Source of the DNA: Leptospira harrisiae
GTDB lineage: Bacteria; Spirochaetota; Leptospiria; Leptospirales; Leptospiraceae
Assembly: GCF_002811945.1 (NCBI RefSeq)
Contig: NZ_NPDX01000001.1
Coordinates: forward strand, 496,001-560,000
Length of the DNA stretch: 64,000 nt
Reading direction: 5' to 3'
The number at the start of each line of letters is the position of its first letter. Within the stretch, counting starts at the first letter, position 1. Positions 18,818 through 27,839 of the stretch are shown here, piece after piece. The position numbers and the translations under genes were made by a program. Below the pieces are notes generated by a model. That model saw only the letters and a program-made list of their open reading frames with translations, searched no databases and was not told where the DNA came from.

Positions 18818-20691
18818 TCGGATTGAAGCATTTCCCATTCCTCCATTTTGTAAAGAATTTCCGTTTCTATCTTTTGGATTTCTTCAGATATTTTCTGAAG
18901 TTCTGTATGATCATTTGCGAATGTACTCAATTTCTTTTCTAATTCTAGTTTAGATGATTCAAGTTTCGCAATCTCAGATTCTAATTTGGAAAGTTTCTTT
19001 TGGTCTTGTTTGGATTTTTGTGGTTTGTCCGAAACTACTGTCGTTTGCAGAACTTCTTTTGGTTTTTGGGAACTTTGTTCGTTTTCTAATTCTAAAGAAT
19101 CATTTTCCAAAAAGGAAGAAAAGGTTCCAATGTAATGGTCGAGTTTTCCTTCTTTACGAAAGATTAGTAGGCTCTCCGCAGTGCGGTCTAAAAAATAACG
19201 ATCGTGAGATACGATTACAACAGTTCCTGGAAATTCATCTAAAAAAGATTCCAATACTGAAAGTGTTTGGATGTCCAAATCGTTTGTTGGTTCATCTAAG
19301 ATGAGAAAGTTTGGGCCAGTCATCAGGATCTGAACAAGGAAAAGGCGTCGTCTTTCGCCTCCAGAAAGTTTGGCGATGGGAGTGTATTGTAATTTCCCAT
19401 CAAAAAGAAAACGTTCTAACATTTTTGAGGCGGAAATTTTTTCACCTGATTCGGTTTCTATCATTTCACCGGCCACATCTTTGATATAATCGAGTACATT
19501 TCTCTCTAGTGGGAGTTCGGAACTGGTTTGGTCAAAGTATCCAACTTTTGTGTTCATTCCTGGTTTGATAAATCCACTATCAGGCGTAATGCGACCTGAG
19601 ATTAAATTAAGAAGTGTCGACTTCCCAATTCCATTGGGACCAATGATTCCGAGTCTTTCTTTAGCTTTAAAAGTATAAGTGAAATCGTTTATGAGTAATT
19701 TATCTGCGATTCCTTTTTTCAAATTATGAATTTCTAAAATGGTTTTCCCTTGGCGTTTGGCGGCCACACTCAGCTCTAGATCTTTTTGAATTTCGCGTTT
19801 TTCTCTGTTTTGGAGATCACTCGCACGATCAATCCTTGCTTTTTGTTTTGTGGAGCGTGCTTTTGGTTGGCGTTTCAACCACTTCACTTCTTGTTTTAAA
19901 AACTGTTTGATTTTATCTTCTTGTTTTTGGAGAGTTTCTTCTCTTTCTACTTTTCGTTCTAAATAAATAGAGTAGTTTCCTTCATAGAGAAAGTGGCTAC
20001 CGCGATCCAGTTCTAAAATTTTAGTAACAATCCGATCTAAAAAATAACGATCGTGAGTGATGAGTAAAATTGCCTTATCGAGTCCCGCCAAATAATCTTC
20101 TAACCATAAAATGGATTTTACATCCAAGTGATTTGTTGGTTCATCCAAAATCAGTAAATTACTTTCATCAATGAGAGACTTCGCAAGTTCTACTTTTTTT
20201 AACATCCCCCCAGACAACTCAGACATCTTTCTTTCTAGTCTTTCGACACCTAACTCTTTTAATATGGACTTAATTTGTTGTTCGTAATCCCAAGCAGAAA
20301 GTCTGTCCATCTCTTGTGAGGCATTTGTAAATGCATCATCAAGTCCTTCTTCCCCTTCGCTCATTCGTTCGCAAATATCTTCATACTGGCGGATGGTTTT
20401 GACTAGTTTGTTATCACCCTTGTAAATATGATCAAGAATGGTTTCTTTGGGATCAAAGATTGGGTTTTGGTCGAGGATAGAAATTTTAAGATTATTGTTT
20501 TTGATGATTTGTCCGGAGTCTGTTTCTTCTTTCCCAAGAAGGGCGCGGAGTAATGTGGACTTACCCGATCCATTGATCCCGACAATGGCGAGTTTTTCTC
20601 CTTCGCTGATTGAGAAGTCAAGATTTGAAAAAAGTTTTTTTTCGCCGATGGTTTTGGAAAGTTTGGATACGGAGACTAGCACAATGTCCAT
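18814..20691 (-). CDS. uup: ABC-F family ATPase, Uup-like
   Basis: 625 residues from ATG 20691 (an in-frame TTG at 20718 is less likely). Two ABC cassettes without membrane segments: Walker A GINGSGKST and GPNGIGKST, signatures LSGGMLKKV and LSGGERRRL, Walker B with LDEPTNHLD and LDEPTNDLD, and HDRYFLDR switches. Between them is the charged linker KQEVKWLKRQPKARSTKQKA typical of ABC-F proteins that bind the ribosome E site. The C-terminal about 90 residues form a Lys/Glu coiled coil, as in Uup. Likely resolves stalled ribosomes or affects DNA-branch metabolism. Coupled by 4 bp to the phosphatase downstream. Confidence 0.88.
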   Translation of the reverse strand: MDIVLVSVSKLSKTIGEKKLFSNLDFSISEGEKLAIVGINGSGKSTLLRALLGKEETDSGQIIKNNNLKISILDQNPIFDPKETILDHIYKGDNKLVKTIRQYEDICERMSEGEEGLDDAFTNASQEMDRLSAWDYEQQIKSILKELGVERLERKMSELSGGMLKKVELAKSLIDESNLLILDEPTNHLDVKSILWLEDYLAGLDKAILLITHDRYFLDRIVTKILELDRGSHFLYEGNYSIYLERKVEREETLQKQEDKIKQFLKQEVKWLKRQPKARSTKQKARIDRASDLQNREKREIQKDLELSVAAKRQGKTILEIHNLKKGIADKLLINDFTYTFKAKERLGIIGPNGIGKSTLLNLISGRITPDSGFIKPGMNTKVGYFDQTSSELPLERNVLDYIKDVAGEMIETESGEKISASKMLERFLFDGKLQYTPIAKLSGGERRRLFLVQILMTGPNFLILDEPTNDLDIQTLSVLESFLDEFPGTVVIVSHDRYFLDRTAESLLIFRKEGKLDHYIGTFSSFLENDSLELENEQSSQKPKEVLQTTVVSDKPQKSKQDQKKLSKLESEIAKLESSKLELEKKLSTFANDHTELQKISEEIQKIETEILYKMEEWEMLQSE

Positions 20692-20834
20692 GAGATGGAA
20701 TGAGGCCCATTCGGACAATCGTATTCAATATTTTGTCATGATTGTACATCTAATTTACCTGCTTTGCACTGGTTTTTAAGGGAATACGTTTTTTCGCATT
20801 CTCTGCTTTTTCATTCAAAGACTTACTGGGTCAT

Positions 20835-21701
20835 ATGTTATCGAACGGACAAGATGAATTTTATAATTCGATTCTCAGTCGGCAATCCATTCCCGAATCT
20901 GTTGTGGGTGGCAAACAAGTTGCCAACCGGTTTTTGGAAGAATTGTTTTCAGTTTTATTTTCAGGATACCATTCCGAACGTAATTTTACTTCCAAAGATC
21001 AAATTACGGATCAGTTGGAACTCTTTCGAATTCGTTGGAAAAATTTACTAGAACCTTATGCAACATATGCGGATAAAGAACTTGGTCGAATCGTTGCATT
21101 AGATGATATTTTACACAACTTCATTGCCAAACTTCCTGGATTGTACCAATGGATGTGGGAAGATGCCGAAGCTGCTTTTTTAGGAGATCCTGCTGCAGAG
21201 AGTATTCATGAAGTGATTCTCGCCTATTCGGGGTTTTACGCAGGAGCTGTTCACAGAGTGGCTAATTATTTTTTTAAATCTTCACTTCCTATCTTTCCAA
21301 AACTTTTATCTGGTGTGGCACATGAAGCAACAGGCATTGACATCCATCCTGGTGCAGAAATTGGTAGGGCATTTTTTATGGACCATGGGACAGGAATTGT
21401 TATCGGTGAAACCACGCGTATTGCAGACAATGTAAAGATTTACCAAGGTGTGACTCTCGGAGCTCTTTCAGTAAACAAGTCTTTGGCGAAACAGAAACGA
21501 CATCCGACGATCGAAGAGGGTGTGGTGATTTATGCAGGAGCCACAATCCTTGGCGGCGAAACTGTCATCGGCAAACAATCCATCATCGGGGGGAATGCTT
21601 GGATCACTCAAAGCATTCCCCCTTATTCGGTTGTGTATCAGAAATCTGAAGTGCGAGTCAGAAGTTCGAATGAAATCCAAGGTTTGGATTTCACCATTTG
21701 A
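20835..21701 (+). CDS. cysE: Serine O-acetyltransferase (CysE/EpsC type)
   Basis: 288 residues. The N-terminal half is helical; the C-terminal half is a left-handed beta helix with the serine acetyltransferase hallmark DHGTGIVIGET (catalytic Asp-His), KIYQGVTLGA, KRHPTI with the second active-site His, and the closing GNAWITQSIP. It transfers acetyl from acetyl-CoA to serine, giving O-acetylserine for cysteine synthesis. It converges on the encapsulin cargo desulfurase gene with 15 bp between stops. This companionship is characteristic of Family 2A encapsulin loci, so its job is probably to raise cysteine supply for the compartment as well as general synthesis. Confidence 0.92.
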   Translation: MLSNGQDEFYNSILSRQSIPESVVGGKQVANRFLEELFSVLFSGYHSERNFTSKDQITDQLELFRIRWKNLLEPYATYADKELGRIVALDDILHNFIAKLPGLYQWMWEDAEAAFLGDPAAESIHEVILAYSGFYAGAVHRVANYFFKSSLPIFPKLLSGVAHEATGIDIHPGAEIGRAFFMDHGTGIVIGETTRIADNVKIYQGVTLGALSVNKSLAKQKRHPTIEEGVVIYAGATILGGETVIGKQSIIGGNAWITQSIPPYSVVYQKSEVRVRSSNEIQGLDFTI

Positions 21702-21716
21702 ACTAGAATCAAATCA

Positions 21717-23240
21717 CTAAATCCCAATCCGATTTTTGCTTCCTAACCTGTACAACACTCGGATGAGTGCATCAATGTCTTCACAAGAATTGTAAAAAGC
21801 AAGTGATGGTCTCACAGTAGATTCCAATCCAAATCTTCTTAAAATTGGTTGGGCACAGTGGTGTCCTGCACGCACAGCAATTCCTTCTTCTGCTAGTTTT
21901 TTTCCAATCGCTTCTGTTTTGAATCCATCAATGACAAAGGATAACACACCGGCTTTGTCTTTGGATGTTCCAATCAAACGTAGACCCGGAACCTTTAACA
22001 ATTCTTTGGTGCCATATTCCAATAAATCATGTTCGAAGGCTGAAATCTGTTTCATTCCAAATTGGTTCAGGTATTCGATCGCTGCTCCAAGTCCTACCGC
22101 ATCGGCGATGTTACCGGTTCCCGCTTCAAATCGAAATGGAGCTTCTTGGAAAGTGGTATGATCAAAGTTGACATCTTGAATCATATTCCCACCACCTTGC
22201 CAAGGAGGCAAACTATCTAGGATGGCTTTTTTTCCATAAACCACACCGATCCCGGTCGGAGCAAAAAGTTTGTGACCACTAAACACAAAGAAGTCACAAT
22301 CAATCTCTTGTACATTCACTGGCATATGAGAAACGGACTGAGCCCCATCCACTATCACAAGAGCTCCCACTTTATGAGCCGACCTTGTCATCTCCTCTAC
22401 AGGAACTACAGTTCCGAGTGCATTGGAAACTTGAGTGATGGATACGATTTTTGTTTTAGAGTTTAACAGACGTTCGTATTCACTGAGAATGATCTGTCCT
22501 GAATCATCCACTGGTGCCACTCGTAACTTGGCCCCTTTTTTGGCACAGACCATTTGCCAAGGAACTATGTTCGCATGGTGTTCCAAATGAGTGATGAGAA
22601 TATCGTCTCCAGCTTGGATGTGTTTGTCGGAGACGATATTGGAAAGGAGATTGATTCCCTCCGTGGTTCCTCTCACAAAAACAATTTCTTCTACACTTCC
22701 TGCACCGATAAAGTTTTGGACGAGAGACCTTGCCTTTTCATAAGCATCGGTGGACCGTGCAGCCAAAGTATGGGCCGCACGGTGAATATTCGAATTCTCA
22801 TGGAGGTAAAACTGAGATAATCTTTCTATCACCGAAGTTGGCTTTTGTGTGGTCGCTGCATTGTCGAGCCATACCAAAGGTTTCCCATTCACCGTTTCCG
22901 TCAAAATAGGAAAATCTCTCCTTGCGGATGCTAGATTTCCACCACCTGACTGCGGTGTGTTGATACTTGGAAAGGACAAAAAATCAGAATAGGAAAAACC
23001 TGTATCCGTTAATTTTAAGTCTTCTAAATAAGGTAAGGACTCTTTTGGTAAATTTTGCGAAGGTAAGTCATTTGATGGAAAACCCGCGGTGGAAACGTGA
23101 TTACCACCAAACGATTGCAAAACACCAAACATTTCCTTTGCCATTTTTTCCAGTGTTTTTTCATCAGGAAACTGAGTTGAAGAAACATTTGGGAATGAGT
23201 CCGAATTTAGATTTAAAAAACTCGGATCATTTGTATTCAT
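21717..23240 (-). CDS. sufS: SufS-type cysteine desulfurase with encapsulin-targeting N-terminal extension
   Basis: About 507 residues from ATG 23240, which has GGGAAA at normal spacing and overlaps the shell gene by 14 bp. PLP lysine K324 lies in FSGHKLFAPTG and the catalytic cysteine C462 in AGHHCAQP; their 138-residue separation equals that of E. coli SufS (K226, C364), which fixes an extension of about 98 residues. The extension is Ser/Asn/Pro-rich, predicted disordered, with an amphipathic segment (FPDEKTLEKMAKEMFGVL) and short LP/FP motifs, as expected for a cargo-loading domain. The enzyme converts cysteine to alanine, leaving persulfide sulfur. No suf scaffold genes adjoin, which supports encapsulated sulfur storage over Fe-S assembly. 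Confidence 0.93.
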   Translation of the reverse strand: MNTNDPSFLNLNSDSFPNVSSTQFPDEKTLEKMAKEMFGVLQSFGGNHVSTAGFPSNDLPSQNLPKESLPYLEDLKLTDTGFSYSDFLSFPSINTPQSGGGNLASARRDFPILTETVNGKPLVWLDNAATTQKPTSVIERLSQFYLHENSNIHRAAHTLAARSTDAYEKARSLVQNFIGAGSVEEIVFVRGTTEGINLLSNIVSDKHIQAGDDILITHLEHHANIVPWQMVCAKKGAKLRVAPVDDSGQIILSEYERLLNSKTKIVSITQVSNALGTVVPVEEMTRSAHKVGALVIVDGAQSVSHMPVNVQEIDCDFFVFSGHKLFAPTGIGVVYGKKAILDSLPPWQGGGNMIQDVNFDHTTFQEAPFRFEAGTGNIADAVGLGAAIEYLNQFGMKQISAFEHDLLEYGTKELLKVPGLRLIGTSKDKAGVLSFVIDGFKTEAIGKKLAEEGIAVRAGHHCAQPILRRFGLESTVRPSLAFYNSCEDIDALIRVLYRLGSKNRIGI

Positions 23241-24162
23241 AATAATTTCCCACATCTACATTGTCGAGTGCCGCAATCGCATCGTCAGTAAGTATGGCTG
23301 CAGAGCAGTAGAGAGAAATCAAATAAGAACCAATGGCAGAACGGTTGATCCCCATAAAACGAACAGAGAGCCCGGGTGTTTGTTCCCCTGGTAAGTTGGA
23401 TTGGTATAATCCTACAACCCCTTGTTTTTTTTCACCCACTCTCAGAAGTAAGATGTTCGAAGTTCCCACTGCGGATTTTGGATTGGTTTCTCCATTGACT
23501 AGAAGTTTGTCGGTCGGAATGAGAGGTAGTCCTCTCCAAGTGAGAAACTGTGCACCAAACAGAGTTACTGTGGCCGGTGGAACTCCTCGTCTTGTACATT
23601 CACGTCCAAAGGCAGCAATGGCAAGCGGGTGTGCTAAAAAGAAAGAAGGTTCTTTCCAAACTTTTGTGATGAGATCATCCAAATCATCAGGCGTAGGAGG
23701 TCCTTTTCTTGTACTAATCCTTTGGTGGGCTGGAACATTTTTTAGAAGTCCATAGTCTTCGTTATTGATGAGTTCTAGTTCTTGTTTTTCTTTTACACTT
23801 TCAATCGCCAAACGAAGTTGTTCATTGATTTGTTCATGTGGGGAACTATATAAATCTGAAACTCTAGTTTGTACATCAAGGATTGTAGATATTAAGCTAA
23901 GAGTGTATTCGCGAGGTTTTTCTTCATAATTGACAAATGTTTCAGGAAGTTCTTGTTCCCCTTTTTGTCCGCATAATACATCTACTTGTGTATTGGATTT
24001 AACGCGGTTGACTCGAAGTACCCCTGCCTCTAAAGGTTTCCAATCGAGTAACCTAACTAAAAAACGTGGAGTAATTGCACCATATTGTGCATTTGTTTTT
24101 ACCGTATTTGCCAGTTGGCGTGCGGCTAAATCTCCCAAAGCATGTTGGGTATGTTCTGCCAT
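23227..24162 (-). CDS. Family 2A encapsulin shell protein (SrpI-like)
   Basis: 311 residues, the normal size for Family 2A shells with the HK97 capsid fold. Recognised by N-terminal LGDLAARQLANTVKT followed by ITPRFLVRLLDWKPLEAGVLRVNRV, a central FFLAHPLAIAAFGRECTRRGVPP and TLFGAQFLTWRGLPLIPTDKL, and a C-terminal IGSYLISLYCSAAIL. These shells self-assemble into cytoplasmic icosahedral cages that hold a cysteine desulfurase. RBS AGAGG sits 7 bases before the ATG. The stop lies inside the start of the desulfurase gene (14-bp overlap), so shell and cargo are co-translated. No cNMP-binding insert is present, which separates it from Family 2B. Confidence 0.95.
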   Translation of the reverse strand: MAEHTQHALGDLAARQLANTVKTNAQYGAITPRFLVRLLDWKPLEAGVLRVNRVKSNTQVDVLCGQKGEQELPETFVNYEEKPREYTLSLISTILDVQTRVSDLYSSPHEQINEQLRLAIESVKEKQELELINNEDYGLLKNVPAHQRISTRKGPPTPDDLDDLITKVWKEPSFFLAHPLAIAAFGRECTRRGVPPATVTLFGAQFLTWRGLPLIPTDKLLVNGETNPKSAVGTSNILLLRVGEKKQGVVGLYQSNLPGEQTPGLSVRFMGINRSAIGSYLISLYCSAAILTDDAIAALDNVDVGNYYEYK

Positions 24163-24300
24163 AAATGACCTCTTTTTCGGAAATGGTGCATTGATGGTTG
24201 AATCTGTTCTTATGAACGAATACGAGAAACGAGGATCGGTCTTAAAATAGAATTAAATTTTGTGTGGTATATTGTACAATTCGTCCAGTAGAATTGCGGG

Positions 24301-27300
24301 TTATTGGATTTGTAGCCAATGTTTCATTTTTTCAGAAATTGTTTTTAAAACGACGGGCTTTGAAATATAATCATTCATTCCACAATCCAAACATCTTTCT
24401 TCCTCACCTGACAGAGTGCCGGCGGTGAGTGCAATGATAGGAACCAATTTTCCATTTTCCAATTTACGAATTGCCTTAGTAGCATCGTAACCATTCATTT
24501 CTGGCATTTGTACATCCATAAAAACTAGTTGTGGTTCTGTTTGGATAAAATTTTCAACAGCTAAAATTCCGTTTTCCGCTTCGATGATGATGGTTCCAGG
24601 TAAAGATTTTTGCACAATGGCTTTGGTTAACATCATGTTCACAGGATTGTCTTCTACGATCATGATCTTAATTTTTTCGTTGGTTTGGATGGGGTGGACA
24701 GGCTCATAATTTGGTGTGACCACTTCCTGATTCTTTCCTGAAACCAGTTTTTCCAAACTTTCATATAATATGTTTGTTTGGATTGGTTTTAATAGAATGG
24801 ATTGTATTCCGAGTTCTTTACAACGTTTATAGATACTTTCATCATTGGAAGATGTGTGAAGAGATAAGTATGGTTTTTTAAATTTATTGGATTTTATTGT
24901 TTCCAGAAGATTTTCAATAAAATCCAAACCATTCATTTCAGGCATGTTGAAATCGGATATAATCACATCATAAGATGTTCCCGAACCAATAACTTCAAGA
25001 GCTTCTTTTGGGGATCGAAATCCATCCACACGAATTCCTTTATATGACAACATTTCATGAATGACAAATAAGTTTGTTTCGTTGTCATCTAAGACCATTA
25101 CGGATTTGATTTCATTAAGTTCTGGTTCCGTATTTCTTTCATTATCAGCAAGGGTTGTGAATTTGAAATAAAAACGAGAACCTTTGTCTCTTTCTGATTC
25201 TAATTGCATCTTAGAGTCAAAGAGGTTTAATAATTTACTAGAGATAGAAAGCCCAAGACCTGTTCCGCCGAACTGTCTCGTTGTGGATGTATCCGCTTGT
25301 GAAAACACTTCAAAGATTTTGTCGCTATTTTCTGGGCTAATTCCAATTCCCGTATCAATGACTTCAAAAAGAAATTCATATTCATTATTCTCTTTAGGTT
25401 CCGCAGAGATTTTAATTTGGATTTCCCCTTTTAAAGTGAACTTCAAAGCGTTGCCAATCAAATTCAATAGAATTTGTCGTAATCTCAATGAATCTACAAA
25501 TATGTTTCTGGGAACTTTTGGGGAAATGTTTAGAATGAGTTCTAAACCTTTTTCGTATGCTTTATGTTTTACGATCTCAGCAATTTGGTGGAGTAAATCA
25601 TAAATATTGACTCTTTCCTTATAAAGTTCCATTTTCCCAGATTCAATTTTAGAAAAATCTAATATATCGTTGATTAAATCAAGTAAGGAACTTGCAGAAA
25701 GATAAACTGTTTCCATGTATTTTTTTTGAACCTGGTTAAGTTCTGTCCGCATCAGAAGGTCAGAGAACCCAATCACACCATTCAGTGGAGTCCTAATTTC
25801 ATGGCTCATATTGGCAAGAAAGTCCGACTTTGCTTGAGAAGCTTTTTCTGCATTTTCTCTCGCAACGATGAGAGCTTTTTCAAGTACCTTCCGTTCGGTG
25901 ATGTCGGTATGAGTTCCAATCATCCGGAGAGGTTTTCCGTCTTCTGTCCATTCAATGACTTTGCCACGGTCTAAAATCCATTTGTAGGATCCGTCTTTGC
26001 ACAACATTCTGTGTTCATTGACATAAACCGTAGATTTTCCTTCAAAGTGTTTGTCTAGGTCAGCAAAATAATTTGGTTTGTCTTCGGGGTGGACCCTGGA
26101 TTCCCATTCGGATATATCAGAACCAATTTCATCTTCCGAATAACCTAACATATTTTTCCATTGGTTGGAAAAGAATACTTTGTTTGTTTGGGAATTCCAA
26201 TCCCAAATTCCATCTCCTGAACCTTCGAGAGCAAATTGCCAACGACTTTCACTAGCACGTAACGCTTCTTCGGTGGCTTTGTGTGCGGAAATATCAATTC
26301 CAATCCCAAGATACCCTGTGATTTCTCCGTTTTTGTTTTTGGTGGCAGTGACTACAAGTTGGACAGGAAATTCAGTTTTGTCTTTGCGAACGTATGTCCA
26401 TTCATGAGATTCAAATTCACCTAACTTTGCTTTGTGAACAAATGTATCAAATCCAGAAATTGGAATTCCGAATTCACGTGATAAAACTGCAGAACGAACT
26501 TGGATTTCTTCTGGTCTATGGAAAATTGCCGGAGTGGTTTTACCAACAACTTCTTCCGCATCGTATTGTAGATGGTATTCGGCACCTTTATTGAAATGTG
26601 TAATGATTCCTGTTGTATCTGCACCGATGATTGTTACATGCGTTGTTGCATCTAAAATGGTTTCTAATTTCGAGAGGGCATCTTCTCTTTGAATATCTAA
26701 ATTGACGCTTCTTGTGATGTCTTGAAAACTTCCAAAAACTCGAATGCATTTTCCGTCTTTAAAAACAGAATGTCCGATGGCTCTGGCCCATTTAAGTTTT
26801 CCAGTTTTCGTTTTTATTTGCAATACCAAATCATATGAAGTGCCTTTTGTTACTGCTTTGCTAAATAAATCTATTAAGGTTTGCTTATGGGCTTCTTGGG
26901 GATAAAAGTCAAATGCTTCCTTTAATTCGGGGATATAATCATCTGGAACTTCGTGAATTCTTTTCGTTTCCTTAGCCCAAAACAAAGAATTGTTTAGTAA
27001 ATCAACTTCCCAAGCACCGACATTGGCAGCGGCATTGGTCTCTTCAAATAAAAGTTTGATCCGTGAGAGTTCATCCCTTTGTTTCAGGATTTCTAGTTCT
27101 TTGTCTTTTCTTTCTGTAATATCTATAAGATAAGAAATTTTTTCAGTGGGTATGGAATTAAAATAACTAACAACACTATAAACAGAAACATAAATATATA
27201 TACCATCTTGTTTTAGAAACCGAAACTCCCTTTGGTATGTGCGTGATTTATTTTTTATGTAATCCTTTTCTTCTTGAATGGCAATGTCTCTGTCTTCTGG

Positions 27301-27795
27301 ATGAATTAGGTCGTCGGGTTTTAACATCCCCTTTTTGAAGTCACCTGTTTGGTAACCCAGATTTAGCGAAACATTGGGAGATACATAAGTTGTTAAAAAT
27401 TCCGTATCAAATTTAAATCGGAAGATAACATAGGGACCACTATCCAAAATCACATTTTCAATGCTAAAATTTGGTTCGCCGCGAAGGATCACACCAGGAA
27501 TGTTTTTGGATTCCAAATATCGACCTGAGATCCGAAACGGATTTCCGAGAAGGGTTGTTGTAAATTGGAATGGCGTTCTTCTTGCTAAAGTTTCTTGGCA
27601 AAGGTTAGTAAGGATCAGCGCATCTCTTGGAGTGATATGAAGGTCATTGATATGTTTTCCTGTCGAAATGGAATCAGGTGGCAGATAGAGATTAGGGGAA
27701 GTGCGTGAAAATTGAATTTCTAAAAAAGGATCTAGGTAGATTAGGAATTCGTCAAAACTCTCCACTATGGATTGGTAGTTGAAACTTTCTGCCAT
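24301..27795 (-). CDS. Soluble multi-PAS hybrid histidine kinase with two receiver domains
   Basis: 1164 residues, no membrane segment. An N-terminal region (1-115) precedes about four PAS/PAC units (roughly 118-230, 240-365, 370-505, 510-640; the typical DITERK-like ends are visible). HisKA has H665 in NMSHEIRTPLNGV, followed by the HATPase (DTGIGI, FGGTGLGLSI). Receiver 1 has phospho-acceptor D948 (ISDFNMPEMNG) and receiver 2 D1094 (FMDVQMPEMNG). All key residues are intact. It senses a cytoplasmic signal and relays phosphate, but no response regulator is adjacent. A near copy of AAGTGACATAAT lies 6 bp before its ATG, with no RBS. It is 138 bp upstream of the encapsulin gene on the same strand. 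Confidence 0.93.
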   Translation of the reverse strand: MAESFNYQSIVESFDEFLIYLDPFLEIQFSRTSPNLYLPPDSISTGKHINDLHITPRDALILTNLCQETLARRTPFQFTTTLLGNPFRISGRYLESKNIPGVILRGEPNFSIENVILDSGPYVIFRFKFDTEFLTTYVSPNVSLNLGYQTGDFKKGMLKPDDLIHPEDRDIAIQEEKDYIKNKSRTYQREFRFLKQDGIYIYVSVYSVVSYFNSIPTEKISYLIDITERKDKELEILKQRDELSRIKLLFEETNAAANVGAWEVDLLNNSLFWAKETKRIHEVPDDYIPELKEAFDFYPQEAHKQTLIDLFSKAVTKGTSYDLVLQIKTKTGKLKWARAIGHSVFKDGKCIRVFGSFQDITRSVNLDIQREDALSKLETILDATTHVTIIGADTTGIITHFNKGAEYHLQYDAEEVVGKTTPAIFHRPEEIQVRSAVLSREFGIPISGFDTFVHKAKLGEFESHEWTYVRKDKTEFPVQLVVTATKNKNGEITGYLGIGIDISAHKATEEALRASESRWQFALEGSGDGIWDWNSQTNKVFFSNQWKNMLGYSEDEIGSDISEWESRVHPEDKPNYFADLDKHFEGKSTVYVNEHRMLCKDGSYKWILDRGKVIEWTEDGKPLRMIGTHTDITERKVLEKALIVARENAEKASQAKSDFLANMSHEIRTPLNGVIGFSDLLMRTELNQVQKKYMETVYLSASSLLDLINDILDFSKIESGKMELYKERVNIYDLLHQIAEIVKHKAYEKGLELILNISPKVPRNIFVDSLRLRQILLNLIGNALKFTLKGEIQIKISAEPKENNEYEFLFEVIDTGIGISPENSDKIFEVFSQADTSTTRQFGGTGLGLSISSKLLNLFDSKMQLESERDKGSRFYFKFTTLADNERNTEPELNEIKSVMVLDDNETNLFVIHEMLSYKGIRVDGFRSPKEALEVIGSGTSYDVIISDFNMPEMNGLDFIENLLETIKSNKFKKPYLSLHTSSNDESIYKRCKELGIQSILLKPIQTNILYESLEKLVSGKNQEVVTPNYEPVHPIQTNEKIKIMIVEDNPVNMMLTKAIVQKSLPGTIIIEAENGILAVENFIQTEPQLVFMDVQMPEMNGYDATKAIRKLENGKLVPIIALTAGTLSGEEERCLDCGMNDYISKPVVLKTISEKMKHWLQIQ

Positions 27796-27839
27796 GAATT
27801 GTTATGTCACTTGACCAAAACGATTGGTCCTAAAGAATA

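Noticed and set aside
21717..23240. Apparent loss of the desulfurase catalytic Cys near VRPSLAFYN
   Set aside because: E. coli SufS has a Cys near that position, but the catalytic C364 is in GHHC, which is retained here (C462).
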